In this document: in pieces, positions 32,110-44,412 of the stretch
How positions within the stretch are numbered: position 1 is the first letter of the stretch
How the letters are laid out: each line of letters starts with the position of its first letter
DNA from: Spongilla lacustris
Lineage: Eukaryota; Porifera; Demospongiae; Spongillida; Spongillidae
Length of the DNA: 64,000 nucleotides
Direction of reading: 5' to 3'
Assembly: GCA_949361645.1 (NCBI GenBank)
Contig: OX442416.1
Span: forward strand, 4,378,629-4,442,628
Notes under the pieces: model-generated
What the model saw: the letters and a program-made list of their open reading frames with translations, nothing else
Database searches by the model: none
Told to the model about the DNA's origin: nothing
Position numbers and translations under genes: made by a program

Positions 32110-33200
32110 AGTATCAAGTATCAAGCAGGATGGAAAGTTAACTTTGTACAAGTAATACTATAAATCTATACGCACGACTGACCACTCCAATTAATGCCCC
32201 AAAATTGACAAAGGTAAACCACACGAACCATTTAGCATTTAAAATTATTATAAGTGGAGTGCGCTACTACTCTTTAACAGGCGTACATTAGGTCTAGCTG
32301 ATATCTCGTTTTTTTTAACGTACCATTCTGATAGTAGTATACAGCTTCCATATAGACTCCGCCCCGCCACGCGAGCAGTTAACTATTTTTTACAAGTTGC
32401 TATTAAAATCCGTCCCTTACATGTATATACAATGACTGTATGTTACGACATCAAATTCAGCATTGCAGCGATCATGATTACAGTTTATCTCGATATCGGG
32501 ACCTACGTTAGTAGGTCCTATGTAGGATTTCAAGTGTCATGAATACGATTAGCAAAACACCCGATACCATAATTGCGGCTTCTATTAAATTTTTAAAAGC
32601 GTATGTGGATAGAGCCTGCTAATACCTGCAGCGTAGTCAAATTGCATGCCCTTAGAAAGCTAAGATAGTAGAGATAGTCCATACTCGTTCCCACCTCTAA
32701 CCCAGAAAAACAGTTCAGGAAAAATTCTTCCGCCAATTATAAGTAAATATTCGATCGGTTTAAGAGGTATTAAGCGCTATATTATCCTCACGATTTGTGC
32801 CAAATGTTTGCGGTTACGGAAAGGCACTGGAAAAGGTAAGTTAGGAACTTTGTGCCGAGTTTGTATGGTGCTATGACGTTCTGAATTAGAGTTGTATTCA
32901 ATACAAATTCCAAAGCGTAGGTGAAAGATTGATTTTAATAAATTTGCGGTGTTATAAAACACATGTAGCGTCATTGCGACCATAAAAGTGGGGTCTGTGG
33001 TTCAGCACCTTCTGATATGTTATCTATTGTGACGTACAAAGGTGTCGTGCACCCCCTGGTATAATACTAAATGTATTATAGCTACATGCATTTCTGTCTC
33101 CGAATTTTGAGGTGAGTTTTTTTTGGGTTAAAAATGTACTATATACTTGTACTTATAACGATTATACGCATTTTTCTGTACGAGTTTTGAGGTGAAGTAT
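32110..33200. other. AT-rich region without recognisable gene
   Basis: No supported ORF. GTAGGTCCTATGTAGGATTT at about 32509 also occurs at about 20310, so a small dispersed repeat is present. Confidence 0.5.
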
Positions 33201-33204
33201 CAAA

Positions 33205-35726
33205 ATGCTGTCGTGTGCTAGAGCTCTGAGAGACAAGAACCGCGCTAAAAAGATTGTTAAGTTGTCTGAAAGTCATATAGATAAGTCGCTAGATACTGAA
33301 TGTGAGGAGCGTGACAGTTTTTTTGAAGCGGCGCATCAAAGAAAGAAGACTGACATGCGATAACGACCGCTACGCAAACAATTCACAAAGAAAGAAGTCT
33401 TATGAAAAGGACCGGTATATCAGGACAATCTGGAGCCTAAGAGGGCAGCAGAAAGAGCTCGACATCAAACCAGACCAAAGACCAAGAGAGTCATCTCTGG
33501 TTACAAGAAAAGAAATCCTTTGAGGTAAGTTGATATACAAAATAACTATGCACCTTTACACGATACATTAGCATGGAAAGAGTGCATTGTGTAGTGATGG
33601 ATTTTTAAATATGTTTAGCTATGTAAATCACCATCTTTTACCTTTACATCTTAAATCATTCAACATAATTAATCAGAATAAGCAAAATATTTAACTTATA
33701 TTCCTATTCTTCAACTTATATTTCTATTCTTCTCTCTTTAGATACTCTCTGTTTGAGCCCAATGATAGTGTACAGGGTACATACAAGTGTGAGCTAAATA
33801 AAGCCCTTCGTAAGAATAGCTCATTGCTTGGAGAGTTAAATGATGCCTTCAATAAAGTTAATCCCAGTCTAGCTAAACAGGTACTCACACGAGCGGCTAA
33901 TGAAGCAGTAGCTAAGGTATGCACAAATGCTTTGGTAAGCAAAGCTTTGAGCCTGCGTAGAGTACATGCTAGGGTGATCATTAAAGGTGTGCGCTCCATC
34001 AATGCTTTGAGCTTTTCACATTCTAATGTAGACAGTTGGGAGCATTGTCACACTATGGGCTCAGAACCATATTTTTATGATAGTTCTTACACACCAGTCA
34101 AACACGTACAAGCCATGCCAGTAGACCAGCATGGTCGCTGTGTTGTCAGTAAGGAGATAGGGACAATGAGCATGAGGCCACTAAAGTGGGAATGTTCTAG
34201 TGAGTGCAGACAGCCCAGTCAGGAGGAGATAGAGGTAATATGTACCACAAAGTCCCTCTTTAAAATGTCACTAGATAAGATACGTCAGGGGCTTGACAAA
34301 ATAGACAGAGGTTGTACATTAGTTCAACAGGCACAGGCTACTATTTCTGACACTCCAGACAATGGAGAACAGCCAAGGGTTAGTGAACTGCATGGACATC
34401 CCATATCTTGTGAGATGCTGTCATGTACATGTCCACTAAGAGTGATTCGAGCAGCTTCAACACACTATCCTATGCTGAGAAGATATCTGTGGCTTTTGTA
34501 CTCTGTGCGCAAGCATCACCGTGCAGTGGCTCGCATTGATAAAGCTCTTTCTTCTGGCAATGTACAAGAGGTAGTACACACACTGGGCTTTGCAGATCTA
34601 TCCCTGGTGTTTAGTGAAGATGGGAGTGAAGATGCAGTGTTTGTAGAAGATCACTCAGTACCTGGCCTTGGTTCCATTGAAAACTATCTGTTGATAAGTA
34701 ATGCAGATGTTATTGCTGAATTGCAAGCGAGATGGAAAGATGACCCAGAGTTTCCCTGTTGTAGCTGTGAGGTTACACCAGCGTAAACAGGTTTCGGGTG
34801 TATATTTCACTCGTGATGACAAATACCATACAGACATTTGGATGTGGCTGAGAGCATATCTTACTGAGCATGGTTTGGACCGAAATGACCTGTATGTGTG
34901 CCAGTACTGTCACCCACTATTTAATGCAAACAAAATGCCCCCTAGATGTATCCTAAATGGCCTTTTGACAGAGGCCGTTCCAGAGGAGTTAAAAATGCTA
35001 GATGCCCTCAGCAGGCAGTTAGTTCAAAGGGCTAAAGCGTTTCAGACCATAGTCAGACTAGGTACATACACTGGTAATGTGCCAAAATACAACTCGCTAC
35101 AGGCCTGCAAAGGTTCTATGTTTTTCCTTCCACTACCCCTTAGTAAAACAATGGAAACTCTAGGTGAGGTAGGTACTAACACAGTAGTGCCAATACCTGA
35201 CCCAGAGCTGTACATTATGGTTAATGGTGTCCCAACCAAGGGAAAGGTGGTCTGGCAATCTTTGGTGGATATCAATGTTGTTAAGGCAGCTTTGGTTAAA
35301 CTTAAAGAGATAAATTGGCTTTACAAGAATGTTCATGACAAGTCTCTTGAAGAAGCTACAAAAAAGGTTGTCGAAACAATCGACAACACTTCTAGCACCA
35401 TGCTAGAAAAGGCTACCAAAGAAGACATAGCCATGTTCCAGTCATACACTATACGTTCATTGGACCAACACAATTCCACCAGTCCTGACATTGATCAGTG
35501 CAAAATGTTGAACGTGAAAGAAAAACCACTTGACAATAGACAAGCATATCTTGACGTAATGTGTTTTCCCAATTTGTTTCCTTCGGGACATTTTGGTGAA
35601 CTGCACACAAGAGAAGTGCATATTTCTTCATCTGAATATGCAAAGTCTAGACTCCTGAACAAGGACTCTCGCTTCAGAAAAGATGCACAATACATGTTCA
35701 TTTGTCACAGCAACAGCAAGATATAA
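33205..35726 (+). pseudogene. Helitron-like element, N-terminal part of the Rep/helicase protein, frame broken
   Basis: An ATG frame at 33205 gives a basic N-terminus (ARALRDKNRAKKIVK) and shifts at about 33350 to YANNSQRKKSYEKDRYIR. After an intron-like gap the main frames are 33824-34786 and 34701-35726, offset by an indel near 34750. Motifs include a Cys cluster (CCSCEV), CQYCHPLFNANKMPPRCILN with LDALSRQLVQRA (the DUF6570-like region that precedes Helitron helicase-like domains), and MCFPNLFPSGHFGELH with RFRKDAQYMF, the start of the Helitron-like N-terminal domain. The protein stops there; no Rep HUH motif or helicase follows. Helitrons replicate by rolling circle. The copy is truncated and inactive. 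Confidence 0.75.
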
Positions 35727-36215
35727 AAATTTCATGGTGATGTAGGATTTGTAGACAGCAATTGAGTAAAAAGTAAGAAACAAGCAATTACGGTATTCAT
35801 TGAATTACATTTAGCACAGAATTTCAGGCACCCTTGGGGTACCATGTAAATTAATGGCTCTTTCTATATAGGCCCTCACCCAGAAAAGAGGCAGTATGAG
35901 TTCACACAATCATTTTTTATGCTTGACTCACAATCCAATCATTCTCTATAGGTCCAAAGTGCTTATCAAAATAGGCCTGCCTCCTTCCCATGCATATGTT
36001 TACATGTAATGTAATGTATAGCTGTCTACAGCTGCAAGGCATGTGAAAAAGTTCCTCTGTGTCAACTTTTATACAACTTACAGCTGTACATGTACATCTA
36101 TAAAACCACAGCAAGCCTGCCTCCTTCCTTGTGTGCATAACACATATGGTATAGCCCAGCATGTGGTCTTTCATGTACATGGGGTGCTATAAGTTGATTC
36201 TGTTTTAGTATCAAA
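35727..36215. other. Unassigned region after the Helitron relic
   Basis: No gene supported. CAGCTGTACATGTACATCTATA and a pair of similar AGGCCTGCCTCCTTCC or AAGCCTGCCTCCTTCC stretches (about 35970 and 36112) are visible but unexplained. Confidence 0.4.
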
Positions 36216-36218
36216 TCC

Positions 36219-37009
36219 ATGGTCCCATTTACACCCTGTAATGGCCCTGGGTCCAATCAGGTTGGCTCCCTCACTGCAGGCGGTCAGAATGTCCAGTGCA
36301 TGGAGCAGTTGAGAATGGAGTTATCAGACTGCCAGCAAGTGAGCAACCAGGTGCTGAGAAATCGTACAGGGTCATTGGGGGAACCCACAATAATGCAGCT
36401 CTCACACTGCGATAGGAATCAGCACCCCCCACAATATTAAGGGAGCCATCAACTGGATTCACACATGCCCCATTCGCCCCATGGCCCTATCTCCCACAAC
36501 CTATCCTCCGTTACTGCAAGTTGTATCCAAGGCACAGGCCACCCCCTACTCGATAGCACTCTGTCCCCACACAACCAGCCCTCCCACCCACCCACCCACC
36601 CACCCACCCACCCACCCACCCACCCACCCACCCACCCACCCACCCACCCACCCACCCACCCACCCACCCACCCACCCACCCACCCACCCACCCACCCACC
36701 CACCCACCCACCCACCCACCCACCCACCCACCCACCCACCCCTTGCATATGGTGTAATCAGACTGCAAACTGGGGAGCTGCCAGCTGCCACTTTACTGTG
36801 GGGGGTGCCGATTCCTATCACAGTGAGAGCTGCATTATTGTGGGTTCCCCCAATGACCCTGTAGGATTTCTTAGCACCTGTTTGCTCTTTTGCTGGCAGT
36901 CTGATAACTCCATCCGCAACTGCTCCATACACTGGACATTCAGACCACCTGCAGTGAGGGAGCCAACCTGATTGGACCCTGGGTCATTACAGGGTGCAAA
37001 TGGGACCAT
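36219..37009. repeat. Palindrome with (CCCA)n core
   Basis: 36219-36436 and about 36803-37009 are reverse complements with few differences. Shared blocks include TTATCAGACTGCCAGCA and its complement, and GGGTCATTGGGGGAACCCAC and its complement. The outer ends carry the unit of the neighbouring minisatellite (ATGGTCCCATTTACACCCTG on the left, its complement on the right). Arms are about 210 bp; the centre is a tetranucleotide array. Related sequence recurs in the tandem array at 48.6-51 kb. Confidence 0.93.
36582..36741. repeat. (CCCA)n microsatellite
   Basis: About 40 uninterrupted CCCA tetramers in the centre of the palindrome. Long VGGW or THPP-type ORFs here are artefacts. Confidence 0.98.
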
Positions 37010-38985
37010 GGATTTGATCCTAAAACAGAATCAAGTACAGGGTGTAAATGCAGGGATCATGCATTTGACCCCACAACAGACAAAAGTAAAGGGTGTAAAT
37101 GGGACCATAGATTTGACCCCACCACATACACAAGTGCATGGTATAAATGGGAACATGGATTTGATTTCACAACAGACACAAGTACAGGGTGTTAATGGAA
37201 CTATGGATTTGGTTACAGGTACAGGGTGTAAATGGAACCATGGTTTTGATCACACAACAGACACCAGTACAGGTTGTAAATGGGACCATGGATTTGACCT
37301 CAAAACATACACAAACACATGGTATAAATGGGACCATGGATTTGATCACAAGTATAGGGTCTAAATCCGACCCCCACAACAGACAAAACTACAGGGTGTA
37401 AATGGGACCATGGATTTGACCCCACAACAGACAAAAGTACAGGGTGTAAATGGGACCATGGATCTGACCCCACCACAGACAAAAGTACAAGGTGTAAATG
37501 GGACCATGGATTTGACCTCAAAAGCATGGTATAAATGGGACCATGGATTTGATTTCACAACAGACACAAATATAGGGTGTAAATGGAACTATGGATTTGA
37601 CCCCACAACAGACCCACATACAGGGTGTAAATTGGACCATGGATTTGATCACAAGTACAGGGTGTAAATCAGACCATGGATTTGACCCCACAACAGACAA
37701 AAGTACAGGGTGTAAATGGGACCGATGCATTGACCGCACAACAGAGACACGTGCATGTACAGAGTGTAAATGGGACCAATGAATTGACGCCACAACAGAC
37801 AACAGTATAGGGTGTAAATGGGACTATGGATTTGACCTCAAAAGCATGATAAAAGAGGGACCATGCATTTGATTTCACAACAGATACAAATACAGGGAGT
37901 AAATGGAACTATGGATTTGACCCCACAACAGACCCAAATACAGGGTGTAAATGGGACCATGGATTTTATCAGGGTGTATATTAGACCATGGATTTGACCC
38001 CTCAACAGGCAAAAGTACAGGGTGTAAATGGGACCATGGATTTGATCACAAGTACAGGGTGTAAATGGGACTATGGATTTGATCACAAGTACAGGTTGTA
38101 AATGGGACCATGGATTTGATCACAAGTACACGGTGTAAATGGGACCATGCATTTGATCACAAGTACAGGGTGTAAATGGGACCATGGATTTGATCACAAG
38201 TACAGGGTGTAAATGGGACCATGGATTTGATCACAAGTACAGGGTGTAAATGGGACCATGCATTTCATCACAAGTACAGGGTGTAAATGGGACCATGGAT
38301 TTGATCACAAGTACAGGGTGTAAATGGGACCATGGATTTGATCACAAGTACAGGGTGTAAATGGGACCATGGATTTGATCACAAGTACAGGGTGTAAATG
38401 GGACCATGGATTTGATCACAAGTACAGTGTGTAAATCAGACCATGAATTCGACCCCACAACAGACAAAAGTACAGGGTGTTAAAGGGACCATGGGTTTGA
38501 TCACAAGTACAGGGTGTAAATCAGACATTGGATTTGACTCCACAACAAACAAATGTACAGTGTGTAAATCAGACCATGGATTTGACCCCACAACAGACAA
38601 AAGTACAGGGTGTAAATGGGACCATGGATTTGACCGCAAAACATACCCAAGTGCATGGTATAAATGGGACCTTGGATTTTACCCCACAACAGACCCAAAT
38701 ACAGGGTGTAAATGGGACCATGGATTTGATCACAAGTACAGGGTCTAAATCAAACCATGGATTTGACCCCACAACAGAAAAAAGTACAGCGTGTAAACGG
38801 GACCATGGATTTGACCTCAAAAGCATGGTTTAAATGGGACCATGGATTTGATTTCACAACAGACACAAATACAGGGTGTAAATGGATCTATGGATTTTAC
38901 CTCACAACAGACCCAAATACAGGGTGTAAATGGGACCATGGATTTGACCCCACAACAGACACAAATACAGGGTGTAAATGGGGCC
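37000..38985. repeat. Complex minisatellite with 37-bp and about 48-54-bp units
   Basis: The core ACAGGGTGTAAATGGGACCA is followed by TGGATTTGA and alternating tails. The simplest unit, in 38050-38420, is 37 bp (tail TCACAAGT); longer units add CCCCACAACAGACAAAA. The rightmost boundary at about 38990 is abrupt. Confidence 0.97.
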
Positions 38986-39059
38986 ACCGTCGTCACTAGT
39001 CTCGTACCCAGACCCAGATTTTCACAGCATCAGATAGATTACATAATCATTACGTGAAA

Positions 39060-39855
39060 AGTAAAAACCCTATAACAACACAGATGTATGGCGTACAGGT
39101 GACCCCTTAACAACACACACATAAGGTGTACAGAGCTGGTATCCCCTTAACGACATAGGTCTATGGTGTACAGGTAACCCCTTGATGACACAGATGTATG
39201 GTGTACAGAGGTAACCCCTTAACAACACAGATGCTGCACAGTGTACAGGTGAGCCCTTGACGACACAGATGTATGGTGTACAGGTAATTAACCCCTTAAC
39301 AACACATACATAAGGTACATGTATACAGAGGTACGACACAGATGTATGGTGTACAGGTAACCCCTTGATGACATGGATGTATGGTGTACAGAGGTAACCC
39401 CTTAACGACACAGATGCACAGTTTACAGGTAACTTCTTAACGACACAGATGTATGGTGTACAGGTAACCCCTTGATGACACAGATGTATGGGGTACACAC
39501 AATAGGTAACCCCTTAACGACACATACATAAGGTGCATAGAGGTAAACCTTTAATGACACAGATGTATGGTGTACAGTCAGGTGATACCCTAACAACCCA
39601 TACATGTACATAGAGGTAACCCCTTTACTACACAGATGTATGGTGTACAGTCAGGTGATACCCTAACAACCCATACATGTACATAGAGGTAACATCTTAA
39701 CGACACAGATGTATGGTACATGTATACATGTAGGTAACCCCTTGATGACACAAATGTATGATGTACAGGTAACCCCTTGATGACACAGATGCATGGTATA
39801 CAAAGTTAACCCCTTAACAACACAGATGTATGGTGTACACTGCAGAGGTGACCTT
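39060..39855. repeat. About 35-bp minisatellite
   Basis: Units with the core GGTGTACAGGTAACCCCTTG and then ATGACACAGATGTAT recur about 20 times, with many variants in spacing. It ends about 55 bp before the 5' LTR. Confidence 0.95.
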
Positions 39856-39909
39856 GAACAAGCATGCATCTCACAATATGGTTCATTTGTCATGAACCAT
39901 TGTTGGTCT

Positions 39910-40091
39910 TGTTAGCCCAGACCTACGGGCATGCACATTCAAGAACTGATTGTGTATTTAAATGTATTAACTGTATAATTATAGTGTTCTTCGGGAAGTT
40001 ATTTGAACTAGCGGTCGGGTGCTTCGCTTGGAGCGTTGATTCGGTCCTTGGGGCTGTGACAGACTGGGGGCTACCAACCAGCTCTGTCACA
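39910..40091 (+). repeat. 5' LTR of a Ty3/gypsy-like retrotransposon
   Basis: 182 bp starting TGTTAGCCCAGACC and ending CTGTCACA. It aligns with the 3' LTR at 44410-44602 except for an 11-bp insertion in the latter and scattered substitutions. It contains a TATTTAAATG promoter-like stretch. Directly after it, TTGGCAGCGGTGGGA could be the primer binding site (TGG start). No matching target duplication is seen (GGTCT before, AGTGC after). Confidence 0.95.
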
Positions 40092-40198
40092 TATATGTTG
40101 GCAGCGGTGGGATATTTGTAAGTCGCGATGGTTATTGTCCGACGCCCGTGCTGTAGTGGATGACAACGCGCTTGGGGAAATGTTACAAGCAACCAAAA

Positions 40199-40972
40199 AT
40201 GGAAGAAATTCAAGGTATGTTAAAAACACTTGTTGAAGACCGTAGGCAGAGAGAAGTAGAAGTTGCGGCGAAACGGCTGAGAAGAGAAGCAGAGTTCGAG
40301 ACGGAAAGAACCCGGATGGAGGAGGAAAGGCAGAGATGAGAGCGGGAGATGGGAAAACAGATGGAGGAGTTGCGAGGACACCTGGAATCCCTTATGAAGG
40401 TGGTGACGGATTCACGAAAACCTGAGGTCGTAAGTCACAAGCGGGAGTTGAGTGTGAAATTGATGCCGCTAACCGAAAAAGAGGATATAGAAGCATATCT
40501 TGTAACCTTTGAGCATATCATGGCAGCTCACCAGGTTGAGAAGGACTGCAAGCCGCAGTTCTTGGCTCCGCAACTCACAGGGAGGGCGCAATTGGCATTC
40601 GCTGCTCTACCCGTGGACGACTCTGGCAACTACGACGCAAATAAGTTGGCCATTCTTCAGCGTTACGATATTACAGAGGCGTACAAAAGACGCTTTCTGA
40701 ACGCTGTGAGAGGGAGCGGAGAGACCAACAGAGAGCTCGCAGTGAGGCTCATGGATTTGCTGGGGAAATGGCTAAAAGAGTGCAATTCGTTGGAGGAGGT
40801 ACGTGAATATGTAGGGATGGAACAATTTTTCAACATGTTACCAGCGGAGAAGAGGCTATGGGTAACGGAGCGCAAACCGGAGACTTGCGTGAAGGCAGGG
40901 GAGCTCATGGATGAATATGAGCAAGCTAGACGCCAGGGGCTGGACTTGGAGAGCTATACATGTGGACGGTAA
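40199..40972 (+). pseudogene. gag, capsid part, of the LTR retrotransposon
   Basis: An ATG at 40199 opens a Glu/Arg-rich coiled-coil start (QREVEVAAKRLRREAEFE), interrupted by an in-frame TGA at 40337, and continues from 40340 to TAA at 40970. The later part resembles retrotransposon gag: IEAYLVTFEHIM, QFLAPQLTGRAQLAF and VGMEQFFNMLPAEKRLWV. This is the SCAN-like capsid fold region. The zinc-knuckle region follows in another frame, which points to a further frameshift near 40960. Confidence 0.85.
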
Positions 40973-41756
40973 ACCAGAAAGAAAATGCCATTATTGTGGG
41001 AAGGTCGGTCACGAGGAAGAAGTGTGCTTCAAGAAAACAAGAGATGAGGGTGGCAGACAAAAGGGCATCGTATGCTTCAACTGTAGGAAGCCTGGTCATC
41101 TGGCAAGACGGTGTCCGAACAATAGGACATTGTTAGGGCGTGAGTCAAGGGTCAAAGGGAACATGGGATTGTATTGTAAGGGTTCAGTGGAAGGTCGTAG
41201 TGTTACCCAAATTTTGTTAGACACTGGGTTTTCCCGGACTATGGTCAGGAGGCAGCTAGTCCCTCATACAAAGATTTTGGAGGGGAAGATGGTGTATATA
41301 AAATGTGCTCATGGGGATACAGTGCTCTATCCCTTAGCAGTAGTTGACATTGAGGTGGAGGGAATTCCGGTGCATATAGAGGCAGCTGTGGTGGACACCT
41401 TGCCAGTTGAAGTTCTACTGGGGCAAGACGTGTCGGAGTTGCCTCGGTTGCTTGGCAAACGGGCTAGTTATGGGTTTTTCTCACAAGAGGATGTCATGGT
41501 GGTAATGACTAGGGCAAGAAAGAAACAGGAAATACAGAAGGAGGTCTTGTTAAAGGAGGAGGTTCTGTCAGGAGTGGTCCCAAAACCTTTCAACACTGAG
41601 GGAGTCACTACTCCAAGACCCTTATCACAGGAGCAGAAGAGGTGCATTCGTAAGGATTTAGGAACTAAGACACAAGGGGAGGGTTTGGAGTACTGCAATA
41701 TGGATGCTACGAAGATGAAAGAGTTGCAGGAAAAAGTTGTCTCACTGCATGTCTGA
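40911..41756 (+). pseudogene. Nucleocapsid zinc knuckles and aspartic protease of the LTR retrotransposon
   Basis: Two CCHC-type knuckles are visible: CHYCGKVGHEEEVC and CFNCRKPGHLARRC. They are followed by a retropepsin-type active site LLDTGFSRTMV and a flap-distal VEVLLGQDV motif. The frame ends at TGA (41754-41756), and the integrase frame begins within a few codons of that stop in another frame. The order is gag-NC-protease, as in Ty3/gypsy elements. Confidence 0.88.
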
Positions 41757-43076
41757 GGCAAGGGAGGCAGCAAGGAAAACAGATGGCACAAAAGGAGAGT
41801 GGTTCTACAGAGAGGGATTGCTGTACAGAAGATGGACCCCAAGAGGAAGAGGAGATGAGTCAGAAGTTGAACAGCTTGATCTGCCTAAGGCTTGTCGGCA
41901 TGTTGCATTGGTCATGTCGCATGATATTCCTATTGCAGGCCATTTAGGACGGGACAAAACCAGACAAAGGTTGCTGAGAAGATTCTTTTGGCCAACAGTG
42001 TTCAGAGAGAGTATTGCAGGACGTGTGGAGTCTGTCAGAAAGCTACCCAAAAAGGGGTTCAGAAGGCTCCTTTGGTACCACTACTGATCGTGACTGAACC
42101 TTTCAGTCGAATTGCTATGGATATAGTGGGACCACTACTAAGAAGCCGGTCGGGTAACAAATATCTGCTAGTGATATGTGATTATGCAACTAGGTATCCG
42201 GAGGCGGTCCCTCTGAAAAGCATTGATGCCGAGAGCGTAGCTGAAGAGTTGATCAAGGTCTTCGCACGGGTGGGCGTTCCACGTGAAATACTCACCGACC
42301 AGGGATCAAATTTCACATCACAGTTGCTTGCAGAGCTGTACCGGTTATTGCAGGTTAGACCTATCCACACTAGCCCATATCATCCGGAGACTGACGGCCT
42401 AGTCGAACGCTTTAATCAAACGTTAAAGTCGATGCTGTGGAAGGCTGTAACGGACACAGGAAAGGACTGGGACAAAATGATACCTTACCTCTTGTTTGCT
42501 TACAGGGAGGTGGCACAAGCATCAACGGGGTTTTCTCATTTCAAGTTGCTCTATGGACGGGACGTGCGAGGCCCTTTGGATGTTTTGAGAGACACCTGGG
42601 AATCAGGCACAACCAGCGATGAGAATGTCATCAGTTATGTTCTTTCAACAAGGGAGAAGCTCAGCCAGATGGCAGAAGTGGTGAAAGAGAACATAGCCAA
42701 GGCCCAGCGGTATCAGAAGACCTGGTACGACAAAGGGGCGAGGCTTCAAGAGTTTATAACGGGAGATTTAGTCTTGGTTCTACTTCCAACGACTTCCAAC
42801 AAACTACTTGCTCAATGGCAGGGGCCTTATCAAGTACTCCAGCGCATGGGTAAGGTTACATACCTGATTGACATGCACGATAAGAAAAAGAGGAAAAGAA
42901 TCTTTCATGTGAATATGCTGAAAGATTATCACGTTCGTGAGGGTGCCGGGGATCAAGTAAGCTGTTTTTCTGAGGAAGACCAGGAGGATGAGAGATACCT
43001 TCATGGCGGGGAGGTGAGCCAGAAAAGATTGTCAGGATGGGGGAGGAGCTGGATAGCAAACAGAGGGCGGAGTTGA
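41737..43076 (+). pseudogene. Integrase of the LTR retrotransposon, located before RT
   Basis: Two overlapping frames (41737-42087 and 41988-43076) make up the integrase. The first carries HDIPIAGHLGRDKTRQ and a WPTVFRE-type end of the H2C2 zinc-binding domain; the second resumes with YCRTCGVCQKA, so an indel lies near 42005. The catalytic core is recognisable: AMDIVGP (first Asp), ILTDQGSNFTSQLL (second Asp) and HPETDGLVERFNQTLK (Glu). A GPYQVLQ segment and HVNMLKDY mark the C-terminal GPY/F domain. Integrase precedes RT here, the reverse of usual Ty3/gypsy order. Confidence 0.92.
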
Positions 43077-44412
43077 CCGAATTATTGTTTGGAAAATTTG
43101 CTAGGGTCATGAGTGACAAACTAGGGAGGACTAGCCTGTACAAACATAGAATTGAAACCGATAATGCTAAGCCGGCTAGGTCACCTCCTTATCATTTGCC
43201 ACATGCCTATAGAGAACGGGTGAGAAATGATATGGAAAAGGGGGGCATAATAGAGCCAACGTGTAGTGATTGGGCTTCTCCTATAGTAGTGGATATAAAA
43301 AAGAATGGGGAATTGCGCTTGTGTGTAGACTTTTGGAAAGTGAATGCATTGATGACTTGATTGATGGGCTAGGAAAGGCAAGTTTGATTACTACCCTAGA
43401 CCTAACGACTGGTTATTGGCAGATTCCTGTAGCCGAAAAGGACAGGCAAAAAACAGCAATCGCTACTCCTTTTGGTGTTTTCCAATTTAAAGTAATGCCG
43501 TTTGGGCTTAGTGGAGCTTCAGCCTCGTTTCAACGATTAATGGACCGATTATTGCAAGAGTGTGGAGAGTTTGCAGCAGCCTACATCGATGATTTTGTTA
43601 TTTTCAGCTGCACGTGGAAAGAGCACCTTGTCCACTTGCAGACAGTTCTTGCCAGGTTACAGAGCGCGGGACTCACTGTGAAGCTAAAGAAGAGTAAGTT
43701 TGCCTACACGAGCTGTGAGTATTTGGGGCATGGGGTGATCAAGCCGGTGTTGGACAAAGTGGAGGCGGTGCGGTCATTCCCAAGGCCAGAGACGAAGGCA
43801 GCAGTGAGAACATTTTTGGGCCTGACAGGTTACTACAGACGATTTATGCCTAATTTTGCGTCTGTAGCAGCCCCACTCACGGATCTGACAAAGAAGTCAG
43901 CGCCCAATTCAATGGTCTGGAACGATGGATGTGAAGATGCTTTTAAGAACTTGAAGGATATGTTATGTTCTGTTCCCGTTTTGAACAGCCCAGATTTCAA
44001 GAAAGGATTCATTGTGCAAACAGATGCATTGGATCGAGGAGTGGGGGCAGTATTAGCTCAAGTGGGAGGAGACGGAGAAGAACATCCAGTTGGGTATTTC
44101 AGCCGAAAGTTGTTGCCTAGGGAGCAGCGTTACTCCACAATCGAAAAGGAATGTTTAGCGATCAAGCTGGCGCTGGATGCCTTCAAGGTTTATCTACTTG
44201 GAAGAAAGTTCATAGTGCAAACAGACCATCGAGCGTTGGAGTGGATGGAGAGGCTAAAAGAGAACAACGCAAGGCTGTGCAGATGGAGTAAAGCTCTGCA
44301 GCCCTATTCATTTGTGGTTGAACATCGCCCAGGAGCTCAGAACCTGAATGCTGATGCCCTCTCTAGGAATCCAGCAATGGCATTGCTGCAGGAGAAGGGG
44401 GAGGAAGTGTGA
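43037..44412 (+). pseudogene. Reverse transcriptase and RNase H of the LTR retrotransposon
   Basis: The frame at 43037-43360 starts the RT (SDWASPIVVDIKKNGELRLC) and stops at TGA; the frame 43270-44412 continues with LITTLDLTTGYWQIPV, the catalytic YIDDFVIF, LGLTGYYRRF and the RNase H motifs TDALDRGVGAVLAQ, STIEKECLAI and DADALSRN-like NADALSRN. Between the frames, near 43345-43360, the stretch normally joining DF.K.NA to the DLL.L region is shortened, so the RT has an internal deletion with frame change. The last codon lies just before the purine tract of the 3' LTR. Confidence 0.93.
44392..44409 (+). promoter_or_regulatory. Polypurine tract
   Basis: GGAGAAGGGGGAGGAAG lies immediately upstream of the 3' LTR. 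It is the expected primer site for plus-strand DNA synthesis. Confidence 0.8.

Noticed and set aside
36449..36932. VGGW and THPP repeat ORFs
   Set aside because: Translation of the (CCCA)n microsatellite.
37000..39900. Multiple 60-140-codon ORFs on both strands
   Set aside because: All are translations of the 37-54-bp and 35-bp minisatellites.
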